From a virus, in IMG/VR virus record IMGVR_UViG_3300033816_000498, positions 1 to 41,955 of that record: a DNA stretch of 41,955 nucleotides. One strand, given 5' to 3'. This document shows, piece after piece, positions 1 through 7,168 of this stretch (positions within the stretch are counted from its first letter, which is position 1; each line of letters starts with the position of its first letter). Made by a program: the position numbers and the translations under genes. Under the pieces are notes generated by a model that worked only from the letters and a program-made list of their open reading frames with translations, was not told the origin of the DNA and searched no databases.

Positions 1-2
1 CA

Positions 3-767
3 GAGCCTACAGAGGAACCAACTGAAGAACCTACACCAGAACCATCTCCAGAGCCTACAGTAGACCCTACAGATGAGCCTACACCTGAACCTACCCCAGA
101 GGTTACACCAGATCCAGAACCAACTGAGGAGCCAGTTGTAGAGCCTACTGAAGAACCTACCCCAGAACCTTCACCAGAACCTGGACCAGATCCAGAACCA
201 GAAGATAATCCTTGGACTGAACCAGATGTAGAAATCAAAGATGAAGTATTAGAAGCCCTCATTCCTGAAAAGGGAACTGGTACATCAGAAGATTTATCTG
301 GAGTTATTGCTAACCTTACAAGCAAAGATAATAAGTTAGTTACTCTTTCCCCTGAACAAATTACAGCAGTAAGTCAAACACTCAAAGCATTGACGCAAGA
401 AGCAAAAGTAGAAGTTGCAGAAGACCTTGGTATTAAGCCGTCAGAAGTTGCACAGATTGCTGAGCAGATGAAGTCTAACCCAGCACTTGCAGAAGCATTT
501 GTTGAGTTCTCAGATAGAGCAGGGGATGCAGGAGAAACCCCAATGCCATTTACATTAGCAGATGCAGTAACAGAAGTACAGACAGAAGCATTTTTAGCAG
601 ATCCACTTGGTGCAGTATTTGAAGTGGATGTTACAGAACTCCTATCTAATTTCTCTGAATTAGGTATGGACATGACAGACGATCAGAGAGAAAAAGCCCA
701 AGAAGTCATTATCCCAGTAATCATTGTTTCACAGATTGCAAACGTAATGATTGGGATGAGGAGGTAA
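3..767 (+). CDS. Pro/Glu/Thr-rich virion or adhesin-like protein, C-terminal part
   Basis: The reading frame is open from the window edge, so the N-terminus is missing. The first ~70 residues are a stalk of repeated E-P-T-P-E-P and E-E-P-T units, typical of extended linkers in surface-exposed phage or wall proteins. A ~180-residue acidic, mostly helical-looking tail follows and ends in a short hydrophobic stretch (IIPVIIVSQIANVMIG) and MRR. No catalytic motif is visible. It sits directly before two small membrane proteins with no gap, so it is probably the last gene of a structural (tail/fibre) block. The exact role is unknown. Confidence 0.75.
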   Translation, partial: EPTEEPTEEPTPEPSPEPTVDPTDEPTPEPTPEVTPDPEPTEEPVVEPTEEPTPEPSPEPGPDPEPEDNPWTEPDVEIKDEVLEALIPEKGTGTSEDLSGVIANLTSKDNKLVTLSPEQITAVSQTLKALTQEAKVEVAEDLGIKPSEVAQIAEQMKSNPALAEAFVEFSDRAGDAGETPMPFTLADAVTEVQTEAFLADPLGAVFEVDVTELLSNFSELGMDMTDDQREKAQEVIIPVIIVSQIANVMIGMRR

Positions 768-768
768 T

Positions 769-975
769 ATGAAAATAATCAAAAAGGTTGTGAAGGGATT
801 CTTCACATGGCTTAAAGATGCAGGGGTGGAAGTAATTGCACAGGCCTTTACTCTCCTTGGCTTCTTCATCGCATGGCTAACTTTGACGGGATCAGCAAGA
901 GACATTGTTGGTATTGCAGTACTTGCAACTACGGTAATCTGGCTTATTACAATCCCACTAAGAAAGGAGGACTAA
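769..975 (+). CDS. Small two-TM membrane protein, holin-like candidate
   Basis: This 68-residue protein has a basic N-terminus (MKIIKKVVKG), two hydrophobic segments (about residues 22-40 and 45-63) separated by a short polar turn, and a charged tail RKED. The ATG follows the preceding stop by one base, and the GAGGAGG ribosome site lies inside the end of that gene, so the two are co-translated. Size and topology fit a class II holin or an accessory lysis membrane protein, but the CHAP endolysin is 4.4 kb away and there is no sequence proof. Confidence 0.6.
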   Translation: MKIIKKVVKGFFTWLKDAGVEVIAQAFTLLGFFIAWLTLTGSARDIVGIAVLATTVIWLITIPLRKED

Positions 976-977
976 AT

Positions 978-1262
978 ATGGCAACTAAAAAGGTAGTAGA
1001 GCCTCCTAAGAAGGAGCACCCACAAAAGGCAATCACTAATATCTTGATGCGTATAGTAGCAGTGTTTGCTGCTTCTGGTCTATCAGTACTTGGTGCTGGA
1101 GCAGTTGTTGGAATTGACACAGTTCAGGCAGTGTTCTTAGCAGGACTATTAGGCGTAGCAACAGTCATTGAAAGACTGGCAAGGGCTTTTTTGGACGATG
1201 GAAAACTCACATTGGCAGAGATCAATGATGCGTTTAAAACGGTAGATAAAAAGGCTAATTAG
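978..1262 (+). CDS. Small membrane protein, holin-like candidate
   Basis: This 94-residue protein has a Lys/Pro-rich cytosolic N-terminus, two Ala/Gly/Val-rich hydrophobic segments (about 23-44 and 47-65) and a charged C-terminus resembling a short EF-hand-like acidic turn (DDGKLTLAEINDAF). The start was set at ATG 978, just after a strong AAAGGAGG site, rather than further upstream in the same frame. It follows the 769-975 gene by 2 bases. The pair looks like a two-component membrane (holin/antiholin-type) module; function is inferred from topology only. Confidence 0.65.
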   Translation: MATKKVVEPPKKEHPQKAITNILMRIVAVFAASGLSVLGAGAVVGIDTVQAVFLAGLLGVATVIERLARAFLDDGKLTLAEINDAFKTVDKKAN

Positions 1263-1278
1263 TCATTATTGACGGTAG

Positions 1279-1308
1279 TTGACAGCCCTCTCTGGGCAAT
1301 GGTATACT
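1279..1308 (+). promoter_or_regulatory. Sigma70-type promoter upstream of the HslV-like gene
   Basis: TTGACA at 1279-1284 and TATACT at 1303-1308 are separated by 18 nt. The predicted start is near 1315, about 25 nt upstream of the ATG, and GGAGAGGG serves as ribosome site. A 9-bp inverted repeat (AGCCCTCTC at 1284-1292 and GAGAGGGCT at 1326-1334) links the -35 box with the ribosome site. Confidence 0.75.
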
Positions 1309-1339
1309 TGAGTATCACCTATCTGGAGAGGGCTTTGTC

Positions 1340-1864
1340 ATGACCTGTATTGCTGTAGTAAAACATGAAGATAAAATCTACATGGCTGGAGATCGTGGAG
1401 CATCAGACGATGGTACTATTCTAGCACTTGATGCACCAAAGGTTTGGAAGATAGGTCCTTATCTTATTGGCTATGCTGGATCAATGGACGGAGAAAGAAT
1501 CCGTTTTAACTTTAAGCCAAGTGCCCCTAACATTAAAGATACAGATAAGTTTATGCAGACAAGGTTTATTAAAGAACTCAAAGAATTTTATAATGAATTC
1601 TGGGTTGACACATCCAAAGACGGAGATCTTGGTTTGATTATTGCAGTTCGTGGAGAGATTTACGAACATAGTTCTGGAGACATGTCTTTATCTAAGTATA
1701 TGCTGCCTTATCTTGCTATGGGATCTGGAGCAGAGTATGCCTATGGGGTTTTATATGCAACAGATAAGCAGAAAAATGCAAGAAATAGAGTAGTCCAAGC
1801 AGTTAATGCTGCAATTAAATTTAACCCATCTTGTATGGGCCCAGTTGACGTAGTAAGCCTTTAG
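1340..1864 (+). CDS. Proteasome/HslV-like Ntn hydrolase
   Basis: This 174-residue protein is about the length of HslV. Removal of Met1 would expose Thr2, the N-terminal nucleophile of the proteasome-beta/HslV family. Counting Thr2 as Thr1, an Asp falls at 17 (MAGDRG) and a Lys at 33 (APKVWKI), exactly the T1/D17/K33 triad of this family. GSGAEYAYGVLYA near residue 130 matches the conserved Gly-Ser-Gly region of HslV. It has its own promoter. No HslU, ClpX or other unfoldase partner is in the window, so it would act alone, with a host ATPase, or on small peptides. Family membership is fairly sure; the substrate is unknown. Confidence 0.82.
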   Translation: MTCIAVVKHEDKIYMAGDRGASDDGTILALDAPKVWKIGPYLIGYAGSMDGERIRFNFKPSAPNIKDTDKFMQTRFIKELKEFYNEFWVDTSKDGDLGLIIAVRGEIYEHSSGDMSLSKYMLPYLAMGSGAEYAYGVLYATDKQKNARNRVVQAVNAAIKFNPSCMGPVDVVSL

Positions 1865-1873
1865 TAGTATACT
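1845..1873 (+). promoter_or_regulatory. Leaderless promoter
   Basis: TTGACG at 1845-1850, a 17-nt spacer and TATACT at 1868-1873 are followed after exactly 6 nt by ATG 1880. Transcription should start at or next to the start codon. Confidence 0.75.
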
Positions 1874-1879
1874 TATTAT

Positions 1880-2098
1880 ATGAGCGAAGAATTTGAAGAG
1901 ATACTAAAAGATATTAAGAACATTGAGTCAGACTTTGACGAGTTTGAGATCTGGCTTGAAAATGGAATTGAGCGGGGATGGATAACTGAACCGTTCTGTA
2001 ATACTCATGAAGGAGATCCCTACATGACAGATGAAGAAGCAGCAGAATGGGAAGAAGGCGGAGACCCATGCCAAGTGGTTTTAAAAATCAAACAATAA
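1880..2098 (+). CDS. Small acidic protein, unknown
   Basis: This 72-residue, very acidic protein is rich in E/D and W (EEFEEILKDI, DEEAAEWEEGG). No family is recognised. There is no Shine-Dalgarno sequence; the ATG lies 6 nt after TATACT, so the mRNA should be leaderless. It precedes the secreted protease gene by 20 nt and may be co-transcribed with it. Confidence 0.7.
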   Translation: MSEEFEEILKDIKNIESDFDEFEIWLENGIERGWITEPFCNTHEGDPYMTDEEAAEWEEGGDPCQVVLKIKQ

Positions 2099-2118
2099 CA
2101 ACAAACAAGGAGAATAAA

Positions 2119-2994
2119 ATGAAGAAAGCACTACTAGCAATACTATCAATTGCAATTGCATTTACAGCAGTTGCCCCAGCACAAGCACAGGATGAGAGAG
2201 TCTTAGCAATCATTGACTCTGCCATTAACTCAAATAACTTTCCATCAATAATTCATGAAGTTTGTTTTACAACAGTAAAGAGCATGTCATGCCCTAATGG
2301 TCAGTTGTTTATGGAAGGACCAACGGCAGCATCAGCGCCATGGCCAATGCATAAGAATAAGACAACTTTTGACCTAAACAATGCGACATTCCATGGTGAT
2401 GCTATGGTTAAGTCCGCCTTGACAGTAAATCCAAACTTAAAGATTGTATTTATTCGATTTAACGATGTCACAACTCTTGGAAACTCACGAGGAGATGCAA
2501 AAGCCCTGGCCTTGGCATTTGATTGGGTATCAAAGAATGCATCTAAGTACAGCATCGATGCTCTTTCAGTAAGTCAGTCCTCAGTAAGTGCAGGAAATCT
2601 TGCACTGTGTACAAGAGATACAGTTACCATTAATGCAGTAGCATCATTGAGTGCTAACAACATTCCAGTTTTTGTTGCAACTGGCAATGACCGTCGAACA
2701 GATGTTATCGGATTTCCATCATGCGTTAATGGTGTAATTCCTGTTGGAGCACTTGCAAATGCAACTCAACTTGAAAGAGCAACCAATACAGGACCTGGCC
2801 TTGCGATGGTTTCACCTGGTAAGGTAAGCATCACAAAGTATAATGGGTCTCCAACAGATACTGCTGGAAGTTCTGTAGCAACTGTAGTTTCTGCAGCATC
2901 CTATGTAAATCGCAACACCTTTAAAACTTTTGGAGAGTATCTATCATCTCTTCCAAAGATTTTAATTGGTACAGCATCATACATTCGTAACTAA
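2119..2994 (+). CDS. Secreted subtilisin-like serine protease (S8)
   Basis: This 291-residue protein has a classic signal peptide (MKK, hydrophobic core, A-Q-A at about residue 23). The S8 motifs appear in order: catalytic Asp33 in AIIDSA, His92 in HGDAMV, the oxyanion Asn in ATGND, and Ser252 in DTAGSSVA, corresponding to GTSMA. Two pairs of Cys may form disulfides. There is no clear propeptide, and the mature enzyme would be a compact catalytic domain. ATG 2119 was chosen because it follows AAGGAG and starts the signal peptide. A phage protease exported by the host could attack surface proteins or help release; that role is inference. Confidence 0.85.
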   Translation: MKKALLAILSIAIAFTAVAPAQAQDERVLAIIDSAINSNNFPSIIHEVCFTTVKSMSCPNGQLFMEGPTAASAPWPMHKNKTTFDLNNATFHGDAMVKSALTVNPNLKIVFIRFNDVTTLGNSRGDAKALALAFDWVSKNASKYSIDALSVSQSSVSAGNLALCTRDTVTINAVASLSANNIPVFVATGNDRRTDVIGFPSCVNGVIPVGALANATQLERATNTGPGLAMVSPGKVSITKYNGSPTDTAGSSVATVVSAASYVNRNTFKTFGEYLSSLPKILIGTASYIRN

Positions 2995-3029
2995 ATAATA
3001 GTCCTAGGTATGACTTTAAACTGCCCCAT

Positions 3030-3102
3030 TGCCCTATAACTCAGTTGGTAGAGTGCCGAACTGTTAATTCGGATGTCCCTGGATCGAGGCCAGGTGGGGC
3101 AG
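3030..3102 (+). tRNA. tRNA-Asn (GUU)
   Basis: The cloverleaf folds by hand: acceptor TGCCCTA/TGGGGCA, D stem ACTC/GAGT around AGTTGGTA, anticodon stem CCGAA/TTCGG with loop CTGTTAA (anticodon GTT), and T stem CCTGG/CCAGG with loop ATCGAGG. The discriminator is G and no CCA is encoded. Confidence 0.9.
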
Positions 3103-3113
3103 CAAGGATAGTG

Positions 3114-3119
3114 TATAAT
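3114..3119 (+). promoter_or_regulatory. -10 element for the oxygenase gene
   Basis: TATAAT lies 11 nt after the tRNA end and 43 nt before ATG 3163, which has a GGGAGA ribosome site. No convincing -35 is seen, since that position falls in the tRNA T arm. Confidence 0.5.
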
Positions 3120-3162
3120 TGTTATAGCAATATCCAGCAATACAGAATAAGGGAGATAAACA

Positions 3163-3828
3163 ATGTTAAACACCAATGGTCCTGACACACAAAGTAACAG
3201 ACCACATAAGTTTTTTGAAAGATATCTAGATAATGATTTAGATGAACTTGCTAAGTTTTTAGAAGTAAAGTACCAACTAATTAAGGACGCACAACTTCGT
3301 GGTGTAAGCACAATGGAAAATGACGAAGGATTCTGGTTAGAGTCTGGAAGTTTGTCAACTGTAAAATGGAGAGAGTACAATGTGTTTCAACTTTATCATC
3401 CTTCTCTGCATAAGTTATACTCAGAATTATCAAATACAGTTAAAGAGGCATGTCTTTATTACGGAGTAGATTTTGAAAAACAACAATATTATGTTCAAGG
3501 TTGGTTTAATATTAATGAAGCAGGAAATGGAAAACTGAACTGGCATGATCATGGTGCTCCAGGGGCTCCTAATTTTCATGGATACTATTGTGTAAAGGCT
3601 GAACCATCAACCACCTATTACAGACTTTTTGGTGATCCAAACAAAGAAGTTGCAAACCATAATATTGACAATAGGATGATTGTTTCAGAAATGGGTCATC
3701 CACACGCCCAGGGTGATTGGGACTGGCCTGGATCAAGAATTACAGTTGCTTATGATATTCAGCCTCTAAGGTCTTTGCTGAATGCTGGTAAGCATACGAT
3801 AGAACAGCATTGGATACCATTGCTTTAA
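3163..3828 (+). CDS. 2OG-Fe(II) oxygenase (PF13759-like)
   Basis: This 221-residue protein has an iron site visible as NWHDHGAP (H-x-H/D region) near residue 125, a second His in GHPHAQGDWDW near 187, and an Arg for 2-oxoglutarate in SRITVAYDI. This layout fits the putative 2OG-Fe(II) oxygenase family common in cyanophages and aquatic phages. It differs from the P4H-like copies elsewhere in the window, which have Y-x-N-D-D-Y-x-G-G. The substrate is unknown. It is followed by a 28-residue peptide gene and a carbamoyltransferase, possibly one transcription unit. Confidence 0.8.
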   Translation: MLNTNGPDTQSNRPHKFFERYLDNDLDELAKFLEVKYQLIKDAQLRGVSTMENDEGFWLESGSLSTVKWREYNVFQLYHPSLHKLYSELSNTVKEACLYYGVDFEKQQYYVQGWFNINEAGNGKLNWHDHGAPGAPNFHGYYCVKAEPSTTYYRLFGDPNKEVANHNIDNRMIVSEMGHPHAQGDWDWPGSRITVAYDIQPLRSLLNAGKHTIEQHWIPLL

Positions 3829-3829
3829 A

Positions 3830-3916
3830 ATGAAAAAAATAATTAAAGTTATAAGGTACTACATTATTAAAAGAAGAATTAAAAAAAGTTCTACAGATAA
3901 TGACTATATTTATTAG
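3830..3916 (+). CDS. 28-residue basic peptide
   Basis: The start MKKIIKVIRYYIIKRR is strongly basic and amphipathic, and the tail is polar. It begins one base after the oxygenase stop and ends 11 nt before the carbamoyltransferase. No family is recognised. It could be real by position, but a spurious short frame cannot be excluded. Confidence 0.4.
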   Translation: MKKIIKVIRYYIIKRRIKKSSTDNDYIY

Positions 3917-3927
3917 TTTGGAGATCA

Positions 3928-5361
3928 ATGCTAATATTAGGTATTAATGAAACCACTCATGACGCATCAGTCTCTTTAATTAAAGACGGCGAGATACTTT
4001 TTGCAGGGCATGCAGAAAGATACAGTAAGAAAAAAAATGATTGGTTTACTAACAAGGAACTAATTAAAGATGCTCTGCAATACGGGTATCCAGATAAAAT
4101 TGCATACTATGAAAAGCCTTTACTTAAGAAACTTAGAGTAAAGACTAAGGGTGGATTCGGTGGCGACAGTCCTTGGTTTGAGTCTACAGAATTAGGGAAT
4201 CTGCCAAGAAAGAACTTTGGACATCACTATTCTCATGCAGCAGCAGGGTACTATACAAGTTCATTTAATGATGCCTGTATTGTGGTACTTGATGCAATTG
4301 GTGAATTCAATACCTCAACAATATGGGTTGGTGAAGGTGACAAGGTTAAACTTAAATATAAGCAAAACTATCCAGTTAGTTTTGGATTATTCTATTCAGC
4401 CTTCACTCAATTAATTGGTCTTATGCCAAATCAAGAAGAATATATTATGATGGGTATGGCAGCCTATGGTGACTGGAAGAAACATTATCTAAAAGTTAAT
4501 AAATATTTTGAGTCAACATCACACCAAAAATATAACTTTCACAAGGGTATTCATGATTGGGGAGTTATAGAAAATGATCAGGACAGGTTTGACATTGCAG
4601 CAGCAGTTCAATATGTTTATGAAAGAAGACTGTTAGAGTTTATGTCGTATGCTAAGTCAATTACTGGTAAGAACAACTTAGTATTTATGGGTGGTTGTGC
4701 CCTTAACTCTTCAGCAAACACATCTCTATGGAATATTTTTGATATGATTTGGATTATGCCTAACCCAGGAGACGCTGGTAGTTCTTTGGGTGCAGCAGCA
4801 GCCTTGTACGGAAAGCACCTTGACTGGAAGACTCCATATCTTGGCTATGATCTTGGAGGAGAGTATCCTGTTCAGCAAATTGTGGACGGTATACTAAAAG
4901 ATGGAATCGTAGCAGTAGCAACAGGAAGAGCAGAGTACGGACCAAGAGCACTAGGAAATAGAAGTATCCTTGCAGACCCAAGAGATCCACTAATTAAAGA
5001 CAAAGTTAATTTAATTAAACAGAGAGAACTCTTTAGACCATTTGCTCCAGTAGTTATGGAAGAGTGTGCCTCTAAATGGTTTGATATGGACTTTACAAGC
5101 CCATATATGCAGTATACGGTCAAGTGCCTTCAGCCTGAGAAGATACCTTCTGTTGTCCATGCAGATGGAACATCAAGAGTTCAGACTGTAAATAAAAATC
5201 AGCACCGTGGGCTCTGGAGAGCAATCAATAAATTTTATCTTGAAACTGGTGTGCCAGTCTTACTAAACACTAGTCTTAATATAAAAGGTCAACCACTTCT
5301 TAATGATGAAATTGATATTATTAAGTGGGAAAAGGAATACAATTTCAAGATCTGTAGGTAG
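3928..5361 (+). CDS. NodU/TobZ-type carbamoyltransferase
   Basis: This 477-residue protein has the N-terminal Kae1-like ATPase half: LGINETTHDASVSL, the HHYSHAAAGY metal/ATP motif near residue 95, LDAIGEFNT, MGMAAYG and GGCALNSS. The C-terminal half has YGPRALGNRSILADPR, RELFRPFAPVV and LLNTSLNIKGQPL. All landmarks of the carbamoyl-phosphate-dependent O-carbamoyltransferase family are present, and it is somewhat shorter than NodU (~550). Relatives carbamoylate sugars, antibiotics or, in some viruses, hydroxymethylated DNA bases. No base hydroxymethylase or glycan target is identifiable here, so the acceptor is open. Its ribosome site is TTTGGAG. Confidence 0.9.
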   Translation: MLILGINETTHDASVSLIKDGEILFAGHAERYSKKKNDWFTNKELIKDALQYGYPDKIAYYEKPLLKKLRVKTKGGFGGDSPWFESTELGNLPRKNFGHHYSHAAAGYYTSSFNDACIVVLDAIGEFNTSTIWVGEGDKVKLKYKQNYPVSFGLFYSAFTQLIGLMPNQEEYIMMGMAAYGDWKKHYLKVNKYFESTSHQKYNFHKGIHDWGVIENDQDRFDIAAAVQYVYERRLLEFMSYAKSITGKNNLVFMGGCALNSSANTSLWNIFDMIWIMPNPGDAGSSLGAAAALYGKHLDWKTPYLGYDLGGEYPVQQIVDGILKDGIVAVATGRAEYGPRALGNRSILADPRDPLIKDKVNLIKQRELFRPFAPVVMEECASKWFDMDFTSPYMQYTVKCLQPEKIPSVVHADGTSRVQTVNKNQHRGLWRAINKFYLETGVPVLLNTSLNIKGQPLLNDEIDIIKWEKEYNFKICR

Positions 5362-5365
5362 GTGC

Positions 5366-5371
5366 TATAAT
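5366..5371 (+). promoter_or_regulatory. Extended -10 promoter for the endolysin
   Basis: TGC-TATAAT lies directly behind the carbamoyltransferase stop. A ~20-nt leader with AAAAAGGAGG then leads to ATG 5398. No good -35 is visible, as is usual for extended -10 promoters. Confidence 0.6.
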
Positions 5372-5397
5372 AGTATAAGAGAAAAAGGAGGCCACAC

Positions 5398-6051
5398 ATG
5401 GCAGCAAAAGGTAGTCTAGAAGCAATCATAGAGATTGCAAAGAAAGAAGTGGGCACAATCGAAGGCCCAAAGGATAATGAAACAAAGTACGGTGCATGGA
5501 TCAAGGTAAACTTTCAACCATGGTGCCAGTCATTTGTTTCTTGGTGTGCATTTACTTCGGGAGTAAAATCATTCCCTAAGTCTGCATCAACAGTCCAAGC
5601 AGCAGATTGGTTTAAGAAGAATGAACGTTGGTCAGATGCTCGTAATGATGATCCAACTCCAGGAGACTGGATTTATTTTGATTTCCCAGATGACGGTGTA
5701 AATCGTATTTCGCATGTTGGTCTTTGCATTAAGAACAATGGCGATGGAACTATTCAGGTTATTGAAGGAAACACTTCAGGAACTGCAAAGGGAGACCAGC
5801 GCAACGGCGGAATGTGCGTAGAGAAGACTCGTGCATATGTAAAGAATAACAAGAAGAAGTTAGTGAATGCTGTAGTTGGTTGGGGTCGTCCAGTATACAC
5901 TGGCGAAGAAAATGCTCCATTACTAAACAAGGTGGCAGCAACCGCAACAACACCAGCAAAGGCCACATCAGCAGATGCTGCGAAGAAGTCTGCAAAGCCT
6001 ACTACAAAGAAGTCTTCTGGTGGCGGAGGAAAGGGTAGTGTGGCCCTATAA
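5398..6051 (+). CDS. CHAP-domain endolysin
   Basis: This 217-residue protein has a CHAP amidase/endopeptidase domain over about residues 8-165: Cys43 in PWCQSFVSW, His106 in RISHVGLC and the acidic partner in IEGNTS. This is the Cys-His-Glu/Asn triad that cleaves peptidoglycan. The remaining ~45 residues are a low-complexity Ala/Lys/Thr/Ser linker ending in SGGGGKGSVAL, with no recognisable wall-binding repeat. There is no signal peptide, so export depends on a holin. It has a strong ribosome site (AAAGGAGG). The next gene begins on its stop codon, coupling lysin and membrane protein. Confidence 0.88.
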   Translation: MAAKGSLEAIIEIAKKEVGTIEGPKDNETKYGAWIKVNFQPWCQSFVSWCAFTSGVKSFPKSASTVQAADWFKKNERWSDARNDDPTPGDWIYFDFPDDGVNRISHVGLCIKNNGDGTIQVIEGNTSGTAKGDQRNGGMCVEKTRAYVKNNKKKLVNAVVGWGRPVYTGEENAPLLNKVAATATTPAKATSADAAKKSAKPTTKKSSGGGGKGSVAL

Positions 6052-6251
6052 TGGAATCAACCAAAAGAACACTACTTAAGACAGCAAGTTGGGAAACATT
6101 TCATCTTGTTGGTGTCGCTGGAGTAATATATCTGTTTACTGGTGAGTGGGAGTATGCAAGTCTTGGTGCTCTCATTTATATTGGATGGGAAGCACTTGGC
6201 TATTTCTTGCATGAAAGAGTATGGGTTAAGTTTGGAAAGAGTGTAAAATAA
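6051..6251 (+). CDS. DUF2061 membrane protein
   Basis: This 66-residue protein has two membrane segments (about 17-30 and 36-52) and the DUF2061 signature K-x-x-S-W-E near the N-terminus and FLHERVW near the C-terminus. Its ATG overlaps the endolysin stop (TAATG), and it overlaps the next tiny gene the same way. The position next to the endolysin could mean a lysis role. A second DUF2061 copy lies at 9500-9703 next to an APS kinase fusion, the usual bacterial neighbourhood of this family. Confidence 0.75.
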   Translation: MESTKRTLLKTASWETFHLVGVAGVIYLFTGEWEYASLGALIYIGWEALGYFLHERVWVKFGKSVK

Positions 6252-6361
6252 TGCGTATTAAAATAATTAGAGCAGTGGTTAAACTACTTGGTTATGAGTG
6301 GGGTGGAGATAAACTCAATGCTCCTATCTGGACTGTAAAAGAAAAGAAAAACAAGAAGTAG
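6251..6361 (+). CDS. 36-residue basic protein
   Basis: MRIKIIRAVVKLLGYEWGG followed by a Lys-rich tail. Start and stop are both tightly coupled: TAATG overlap upstream, and the stop is 2 nt from the next ATG. This supports a real gene of unknown function. Confidence 0.55.
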   Translation: MRIKIIRAVVKLLGYEWGGDKLNAPIWTVKEKKNKK

Positions 6362-6363
6362 TT

Positions 6364-6978
6364 ATGACAACACAGGTGTCTCTAACAAAGCCAACATATT
6401 TGGCGGGTGGATCAGTTGCAGTATATGAAAATGCTTGGGAAGATGGATATACAACAATTAATGACATCATTAAAATGACAAAAGATATTTCATTAAATGT
6501 AAAATTTTTTCCTTCACAGACAAACGCTGATCCTCTGAACACTCGTGAACAATCAATACGAACTAGCCATAGTCTATCAATAAGTCGATATGCAATTTTT
6601 AACAAAAAAATGCAATCTATTAATGATAAATGCTATAGTTTAATTTCTTCAGCAGTTGAGAACTACAAAGAAATTTTTAAAATAGAGCAAGAAATAAAGA
6701 ATACAGAGCCATACACCCTTTTAAGATATTCTGGTGGAGAACAGTACGGCTTTCACTATGATGGTGGAACGGGCAGCAAAAGAAGTATCTCTGTTTTAAT
6801 ATACTTAAATGATGATTACGAAGGCGGAGAAATTGAGTTTCCAAACTTTAATTTAAAAATTAAACCAAAGGCAGGAACGCTAATGTTATTCCCATCAAAC
6901 TATGCATATGGCCACATTGCTCATCCAGTAACTTCTGGAACAAAGTATGTTGTAGTGACATGGCTACACGATAGGTAA
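6364..6978 (+). CDS. 2OG-Fe(II) oxygenase, prolyl-4-hydroxylase type
   Basis: This 204-residue protein has its double-stranded beta-helix core in the C-terminal 75 residues: His131 and Asp133 in FHYDGG, the LNDDYEGGEIEFP hairpin, IKPKAGTLMLFPS, His187 in AHPV and Lys194 as the 2-oxoglutarate anchor. The N-terminal ~120 residues are less conserved and may set substrate choice. It is one of eight 2OG domains in the window. It has a weak ribosome site and is likely translated by coupling from the upstream tiny gene. Confidence 0.85.
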   Translation: MTTQVSLTKPTYLAGGSVAVYENAWEDGYTTINDIIKMTKDISLNVKFFPSQTNADPLNTREQSIRTSHSLSISRYAIFNKKMQSINDKCYSLISSAVENYKEIFKIEQEIKNTEPYTLLRYSGGEQYGFHYDGGTGSKRSISVLIYLNDDYEGGEIEFPNFNLKIKPKAGTLMLFPSNYAYGHIAHPVTSGTKYVVVTWLHDR

Positions 6979-6982
6979 ATAA

Positions 6983-7168
6983 ATGGCAATATATGAATAT
7001 GACTGTATGTCTTGTGCAAAAAGATATACAAAAGAAAGATCAATAAAGGACTCTGACCCAGGATATAGTTGTTTAGTCTGTAATTCTTCGTTAGTTCGTG
7101 TATACTCTAGTGTTGGAGCAGTATTTAATGGAAGTGGATTTTATTCCACAGAAAATAGGAAAAAATGA
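6983..7168 (+). CDS. FmdB-like zinc ribbon protein
   Basis: This 61-residue protein begins with IYEYDCMSCAKRYTK and has a second CLVCNSS knuckle, the layout of the FmdB/CxxC-CxxC-SSSS regulatory zinc ribbon family. The C-terminus GSGFYSTENRKK also fits that family. Its stop overlaps the next ATG by 4 nt, indicating translational coupling. The role in phages is unknown. Confidence 0.8.
   Translation: MAIYEYDCMSCAKRYTKERSIKDSDPGYSCLVCNSSLVRVYSSVGAVFNGSGFYSTENRKK

Noticed and set aside
873-977. Longer N-terminus for the 978-1262 protein
   Set aside because: It would overlap the 769-975 membrane protein and ignore the AAAGGAGG site directly before ATG 978.
3928-5361. Host-type tRNA modification gene (TsaD/Kae1)
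   Set aside because: The Kae1-like N-terminal half is joined to a NodU-type C-terminal half (YGPRALGNRSILADPR), so it is a carbamoyltransferase rather than TsaD.
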